Positions 5,752-8,339 of a DNA stretch of 8,339 nt are shown piece by piece. Where the stretch lies: assembly GCA_016839635.1 (NCBI GenBank), contig JAEOTV010000300.1:1-8339 (forward strand), given 5' to 3'. The notes below the pieces were generated by a model. It saw only the letters and a list, made by a program, of their open reading frames with translations. It did no database searches and was not told the DNA's origin. Origin of the DNA: Promethearchaeota archaeon. GTDB lineage: Archaea > Asgardarchaeota > Lokiarchaeia > Sigynarchaeales > SOKP01. The translations under genes were made by a program, and so were the position numbers. The stretch's first letter is position 1. Every line of letters starts with the position of its first letter.

Positions 5752-6546
5752 TTATGATTTTCCTGAGTAAAAATTAATGAGATCATCGAGCCAGTTAAAT
5801 ATTTCCTCTTTAGAAAGACTATCAATATTGAATTTTAACCTTTCCAATTCCCTTAGAATATTTTTAATATCCAATGGCACTGATCGTTGACATAATTCAA
5901 ATAAAAATTCATTACTCTTTGTAACTAAAGATTTAATTTCTGAATCCATTGCTTCAAATATAGGAGTATTATCTAACTCATCCACTGTTTTATCAATATC
6001 AACAAGTAAATTTATTAAATCAAAAAGTCTCCCCGTTTCATTTCCCTTAAAAGGACTAGTTAACTGAAAGAAATAGCCTCTGTAATCATCTATCGGAATT
6101 AATTCAGAATATTGATTTGCAATTCGAATAACAGATTTTACATGTTTATATAGATTCGATGGTGCCCATGAATATAAATTTAAACTCGACTCTACGTCTC
6201 CACTTCTTATATCTAAATTAAATTTATGCTCATCTTTAAAATAACCAAAAGGAATTATTACAAAATCCAATGTATTTATCGATTTATTTGATAATGTATA
6301 GCTAAGACCGTCCATCTTATAAACTTGATCTACTGAATGTTTATATAAATCAAATTTCACTTTTTTATCAGCAGGTTTGTACATATAAAATAATAATCCT
6401 TCAAATCCTTGGAGATTAAGTTCTAACGAAAAAGTGATATCTTTTTTTACGTTCGCTCCATTGTTAAATCTTACATCAAGAAATAAATGATAATAATATT
6501 CAAGGTATTGGAAAAACCAAGGAACATCGCGCTTTAAATTGAACAT
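5752..6546 (-). CDS. Protein of unknown function, 264 residues
   Basis: No family is recognised. The N-terminal half (about 1-130) is rich in aromatic and alternating hydrophobic residues, for example DITFSLELNLQGFEGLLFYM (36-55) and NTLDFVIIPFGYF (91-103), and looks beta-rich, like a sensory or binding domain. The second half (about 132-262) is mostly helical and acidic, with LFDLINLLVDIDKTVDEL (174-191) and IKNILRELERLKFNIDSL (227-244). It ends in EEIFNWLDDLINFY. There is no signal peptide, membrane helix, Cys cluster or nucleotide-binding motif. The start ATG at 6546 begins MFNLKRDVPWFF. The product is probably cytosolic. The gene is isolated, with 151 bases to hypC and 174 bases to hdrB, so context gives no functional clue. 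The long clean reading frame and normal amino-acid mix argue that it is a real gene. Confidence 0.8.
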   Translation of the reverse strand: MFNLKRDVPWFFQYLEYYYHLFLDVRFNNGANVKKDITFSLELNLQGFEGLLFYMYKPADKKVKFDLYKHSVDQVYKMDGLSYTLSNKSINTLDFVIIPFGYFKDEHKFNLDIRSGDVESSLNLYSWAPSNLYKHVKSVIRIANQYSELIPIDDYRGYFFQLTSPFKGNETGRLFDLINLLVDIDKTVDELDNTPIFEAMDSEIKSLVTKSNEFLFELCQRSVPLDIKNILRELERLKFNIDSLSKEEIFNWLDDLINFYSGKS

Positions 6547-6576
6547 AATTATTTTATCTCTACATTATTTTTATTC

Positions 6577-6590
6577 TTTATCTTTATAAT
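6577..6590 (-). promoter_or_regulatory. Possible TATA box for the unknown 264-residue protein gene
   Basis: The minus strand reads ATTATAAAGATAAA 31-44 bases before the ATG at 6546, which would give a short leader. GAGAT lies near the start but is a poor SD. The spacer 6547-6720 otherwise shows only AT-rich sequence and the hdrB terminator. Confidence 0.3.
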
Positions 6591-6685
6591 AATCCCTTAG
6601 ATAAATACAATAAACGTATTCCAAATTATTTAATGACTCTTTATTATTTAAATCTTATAATCTCATTAAGATCGTTTAAGAAGTC

Positions 6686-6704
6686 AAAAAAAAAAATAAA
6701 AAAA
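6686..6704 (-). terminator. Double T-run terminator of the hydrogenase-hdrC-hdrB operon
   Basis: On the minus strand, 17 bases past the hdrB stop codon, the sequence is T7, one A, then T11. This is the longest T tract in the window and a strong archaeal termination signal. It marks hdrB as the last gene of the transcript. Confidence 0.65.
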
Positions 6705-6720
6705 TATTTTAGATATTAGC

Positions 6721-7587
6721 TTAAAGGTTTTCTATAGCGGTATTTCGTCTAGTTCGATGGTTTTTTAAACCAATCTCTTCAGAACTAACACCCATAGCTA
6801 AAGCCAATAATTCTGTTATATATAATATAGGAATATTATATTCTGTTTCATATTTCTTTGAAAGATTTCGTTGTTCGCCATCTAATCGTTGAAAACATGC
6901 AGGACAGTTTACAACAATACAATTTGCACCAGATTTCTTGATCGAATCAAACTTTTGCTTTAATATCGCATCTCCGTGTTCTGGAAATGGACCAGCAACA
7001 GCATTTCCACAACAAAGTGCTAATTCCTCATAATCAACTACATTAGCTCCTGAAGCAGCAACAATTTCTTTCAGATTCTTAGGACGTAAAGGATCATCAG
7101 ATTCCATCCATTCAACAGGACGCATATAATGGCATCCAGGATGGCAAGCAACCTTTAAATCACCCATTTGCTTCGTAATTGTACCTTTTACCGTATCTAG
7201 TTTTGACTTTAAAACATCAACAAAGTGTTTAACATCTATAGAACCTTTATATTCTTTTCCAATTTTAGCTAATTCTTTATTGATTGCTTGTTTCTTATTG
7301 GAATCGTGTTTTAATTGATGTTGTACCCCACGAAGCGTATTAGTACAACCATTACAAAGTGAAATTATATCCTTGCCTTCAGCTTCTGCTAAACATAAAT
7401 TTCGAGCGCCTAAAGCGAGCCAAGCTGTATTATCAAAACTTTTTACTCCAGTGGGATCTGGACAACAAGCAAATGGAGCTTGTGATGTTTGGATCCCAAT
7501 TTTGTCAAAAACTTTTCTGGAGGCAGCTTCAATAAACGGAATTCTGTTTCCAATCACACATCCTTCAAACATTTTATATTCTGTCAT
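6721..7587 (-). CDS. hdrB: Heterodisulfide reductase subunit B (CCG-domain protein)
   Basis: The product has 288 residues from ATG at 7587. Two CCG domains each supply ligands for the non-cubane [4Fe-4S] clusters at which HdrB reduces heterodisulfide-type substrates. The first has Cys10, Cys41-Cys42 in CCPDP, and Cys78-x-x-Cys81. The second has Cys148 and Cys152 in CHPGC, Cys192-Cys193 in CCGN, and Cys228-x-x-Cys231 in CPAC. Spacing and length match methanogen HdrB, so the subunit looks intact. It has no membrane anchor. GGAGGT at 7595-7600 sits seven bases before 7587 and decides this start. An ATG at 7602 overlaps the hdrC stop as TAATG and would add five residues, but that extension contains the SD itself. 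HdrB normally works with HdrC and flavin-containing HdrA; hdrA is not visible. In a non-methanogen the physiological disulfide is unknown. Confidence 0.95.
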   Translation of the reverse strand: MTEYKMFEGCVIGNRIPFIEAASRKVFDKIGIQTSQAPFACCPDPTGVKSFDNTAWLALGARNLCLAEAEGKDIISLCNGCTNTLRGVQHQLKHDSNKKQAINKELAKIGKEYKGSIDVKHFVDVLKSKLDTVKGTITKQMGDLKVACHPGCHYMRPVEWMESDDPLRPKNLKEIVAASGANVVDYEELALCCGNAVAGPFPEHGDAILKQKFDSIKKSGANCIVVNCPACFQRLDGEQRNLSKKYETEYNIPILYITELLALAMGVSSEEIGLKNHRTRRNTAIENL

Positions 7588-7594
7588 TTTTTTT

Positions 7595-7600
7595 ACCTCC
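7595..7600 (-). promoter_or_regulatory. SD site deciding the hdrB start
   Basis: The minus strand reads GGAGGT followed by seven A-rich bases and ATG at 7587. It lies immediately after the hdrC stop codon, so the two genes are probably translationally coupled. Confidence 0.7.
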
Positions 7601-7601
7601 A

Positions 7602-8126
7602 TTATAATTTTTTATCTGCACCTATTGCTTTTAATAAAGTTTGTACTTCATTTACATCTGGTGCAACTACAGCTGGTAAGTTTAATTGCTCACGTCTTCT
7701 CTCGATCGCTGGTTGAGATGGAATAGCTTTACCATTTTCAAAAACAGCTTTTGCCTGAGCTATGACATTGTCCGGTGCTAATCCCGCTCCAGTAGTCACG
7801 TTTTTTGCTAATGTAATGATTTCTGTGACCTCGATTGCTTGAGGGCATACAGTATCACAAGTATCACATACTGTACATCCCCATGGAACAATCGCCGATT
7901 TTGTACCTGCTAGAGCCATTACAACATCTTTGTACCCTAGAACAGTCCCTAAGACTATTAATCTTGGATCAAAAACGTTTTCATAGAACGGATTCGCAAC
8001 TGAAGCAACTGGACAGTTGTCAGTACATCTGTTACATTGATAACAGTATTTAATCTTATCAGATCCAATGTGTACATCCATTATTAACTTTCTAAATTCA
8101 AAATCTATACCTAATGGTAGTGTCAT
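7602..8126 (-). CDS. hdrC: Heterodisulfide reductase subunit C (two [4Fe-4S] clusters)
   Basis: The product has 174 residues from ATG at 8126 (MTLPLGIDFEF). It carries two ferredoxin-type cluster motifs, CYQCNRCTDNCP and CTVCDTCDTVCP, each C-x2-C-x2-C-x3-CP. Between them is FDPRLIVLGTVLG, the usual HdrC linker. HdrC passes electrons between HdrA and the catalytic HdrB. It has no membrane helices, so this is the soluble type. An ATG at 8174 would add 16 residues (MNKNVLVKKNKKRDRK), but that stretch is Lys/Asn-rich, lacks an SD and looks like leader sequence. GTGAT at 8133-8137, six bases before 8126, favours the shorter form. The gene lies directly behind a Sec-type hydrogenase gene and its SECIS and overlaps the hdrB leader. 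This order fits a hydrogenase-Hdr complex of the Mvh/Vhu type. Confidence 0.93.
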   Translation of the reverse strand: MTLPLGIDFEFRKLIMDVHIGSDKIKYCYQCNRCTDNCPVASVANPFYENVFDPRLIVLGTVLGYKDVVMALAGTKSAIVPWGCTVCDTCDTVCPQAIEVTEIITLAKNVTTGAGLAPDNVIAQAKAVFENGKAIPSQPAIERRREQLNLPAVVAPDVNEVQTLLKAIGADKKL

Positions 8127-8132
8127 TTTTCT

Positions 8133-8137
8133 ATCAC
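8133..8137 (-). promoter_or_regulatory. SD-like site favouring the shorter hdrC start
   Basis: The minus strand reads CGTGATAGAAAA before ATG at 8126. GTGAT matches the same part of the 16S 3' end as the GGTGAT before cooC. No comparable site precedes the alternative ATG at 8174. Confidence 0.45.
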
Positions 8138-8178
8138 GTTTTTTATTTTTTTTTACCAATACATTTTTATTCATTTTT

Positions 8179-8250
8179 GTTGGCTTTAACCCGTGCGAGG
8201 GTAGTCATGTCCAATCTATTGTTTTTATTGGACATTCATCCAAGGCCAAC
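8179..8250 (-). repeat. Inverted repeat able to form an outer helix around the SECIS hairpin
   Basis: On the minus strand GTTGGC (8250-8245, the last codons of the hydrogenase gene) is the exact complement of GCCAAC (8184-8179, just before the upstream hdrC ATG). Two more pairs are possible past one mismatch. A short ACCC...GGGT hairpin lies between the SECIS and GCCAAC. Together they could form a three-way junction joining the end of the hydrogenase gene to the hdrC leader. This is inferred from complementarity only. Confidence 0.35.
8205..8239 (-). promoter_or_regulatory. Eukaryote-like SECIS element (selenocysteine insertion signal)
   Basis: On the minus strand the order is AUGA (8239-8236), a nine-base arm AUGUCCAAU, an 11-base loop AAAAACAAUAG, the perfectly complementary arm AUUGGACAU (to 8207), then GA (8206-8205). 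AUGA facing GA is the kink-turn core of eukaryotic SECIS elements, and the A-run at the 5' side of the apical loop matches their conserved unpaired AA. Up to three pairs (UGG with CUA, one a G-U wobble) can continue the stem below the core. It lies right behind a reading frame with an in-frame UGA in a hydrogenase active-site motif, in the 3' untranslated position used in archaea. SECIS elements resembling the eukaryotic type are known from Lokiarchaeota selenoprotein genes. The stop codon of the hydrogenase gene is the UGA of the core. Confidence 0.85.
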
Positions 8251-8339
8251 GTTCAACTTACGAGAGTAAATTTCTTTACCTTCCTCATCTACTACTGTGA
8301 TGTGGGCGGCACACGATAGTCAGCAGTCAAAACAGCGGA
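8236..8339 (-). CDS. vhuU: [NiFe]-hydrogenase large subunit C-terminus with selenocysteine at UGA (partial, VhuU/MvhA type)
   Basis: Only the last 33 codons are in the window. The frame entering at 8337 reads RCFDC-UGA-LSCAAH, aligning with the C-terminal nickel-binding motif DPCxxCxxH of group 3 [NiFe]-hydrogenase large subunits. The UGA (8322-8320) stands where the first Ni-ligand Cys, or Sec in VhuU, belongs. After His, 21 further residues beginning ITVVDEEGKE precede the true stop at 8238-8236; this fits the tail removed by the maturation protease after His/Arg. The SECIS hairpin starts at that stop. The residue before Sec is Cys where the family has Pro. Such hydrogenases oxidise or produce H2 and feed electrons to HdrABC; hdrC and hdrB follow downstream. 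It cannot be seen whether this is a separate small VhuU polypeptide or the end of a full-length large subunit. A standard annotation would stop at the UGA. Confidence 0.82.

Noticed and set aside
7373..8053. Three plus-strand open frames across hdrB and hdrC
   Set aside because: They are shadows of the minus-strand Cys-motif genes, and their products have no recognisable motifs or start signals.
8207..8235. Reading the 9-bp inverted repeat as a simple terminator hairpin for the hydrogenase gene
   Set aside because: No T run follows it, the flanks are AUGA and GA, and hdrC follows closely. A SECIS explains more of the sequence.
8068..8319. Open frame of 83 codons on the plus strand
   Set aside because: It is antisense to hdrC, the SECIS and the hydrogenase C-terminus, all of which have strong independent support. 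Its product is Phe-rich without family features.

Overview
The window is AT-rich and archaeal in character. It has archaeal TATA-like boxes, oligo-T terminators, genes with and without Shine-Dalgarno (SD) sites, and an archaeal gene set: heterodisulfide reductase subunits HdrB and HdrC, an ADP-forming acyl-CoA synthetase, CooC and HypC. The best clue to the host is at the right edge. A hydrogenase C-terminus there is read through an in-frame UGA, and directly behind it lies a hairpin with the AUGA...GA core and A-rich apical loop of a eukaryote-type SECIS element. Such SECIS elements in an archaeon are known from Lokiarchaeota, so an Asgard (Lokiarchaeia-like) genome is the best inference. No rRNA or other phylogenetic marker is present to prove it.

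Layout, left to right. Positions 1-673 (minus): the first 224 residues of a CoA-binding ADP-forming acyl-CoA synthetase, cut by the edge. 821-1297 (plus): a single-domain cyclophilin. 1490-3010 (plus): a 506-residue coiled-coil protein with 40-residue tandem repeats and a C-terminal HEAT domain. 3052-3309 (plus): a small unrecognised basic protein. 3311-4051 (minus): endonuclease V with one unusual active-site residue. 4206-5009 (plus): a CooC-type nickel-insertion ATPase starting at GTG. 5161-5343 (plus): a small two-helix membrane protein. 5358-5600 (minus): HypC. 5752-6546 (minus): an unrecognised 264-residue protein. 6721-8339 (minus): an apparent operon, in transcription order [NiFe]-hydrogenase large-subunit C-terminus (Sec-containing, partial), SECIS, hdrC, hdrB, then a strong T-run terminator.

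Functional picture: the hydrogenase and HdrC/HdrB suggest a hydrogenase-heterodisulfide reductase (Mvh/Vhu-Hdr type) electron-bifurcating or electron-confurcating complex. HypC would mature the [NiFe] site of such a hydrogenase. CooC would load nickel into a CO dehydrogenase (Wood-Ljungdahl pathway), and the ADP-forming synthetase could link acyl-CoA to ATP. HdrA, the rest of the hydrogenase and the CODH itself are not in the window. No IS element, CRISPR array or RNA gene was recognised, and no gene-free stretch exceeds 300 bases.
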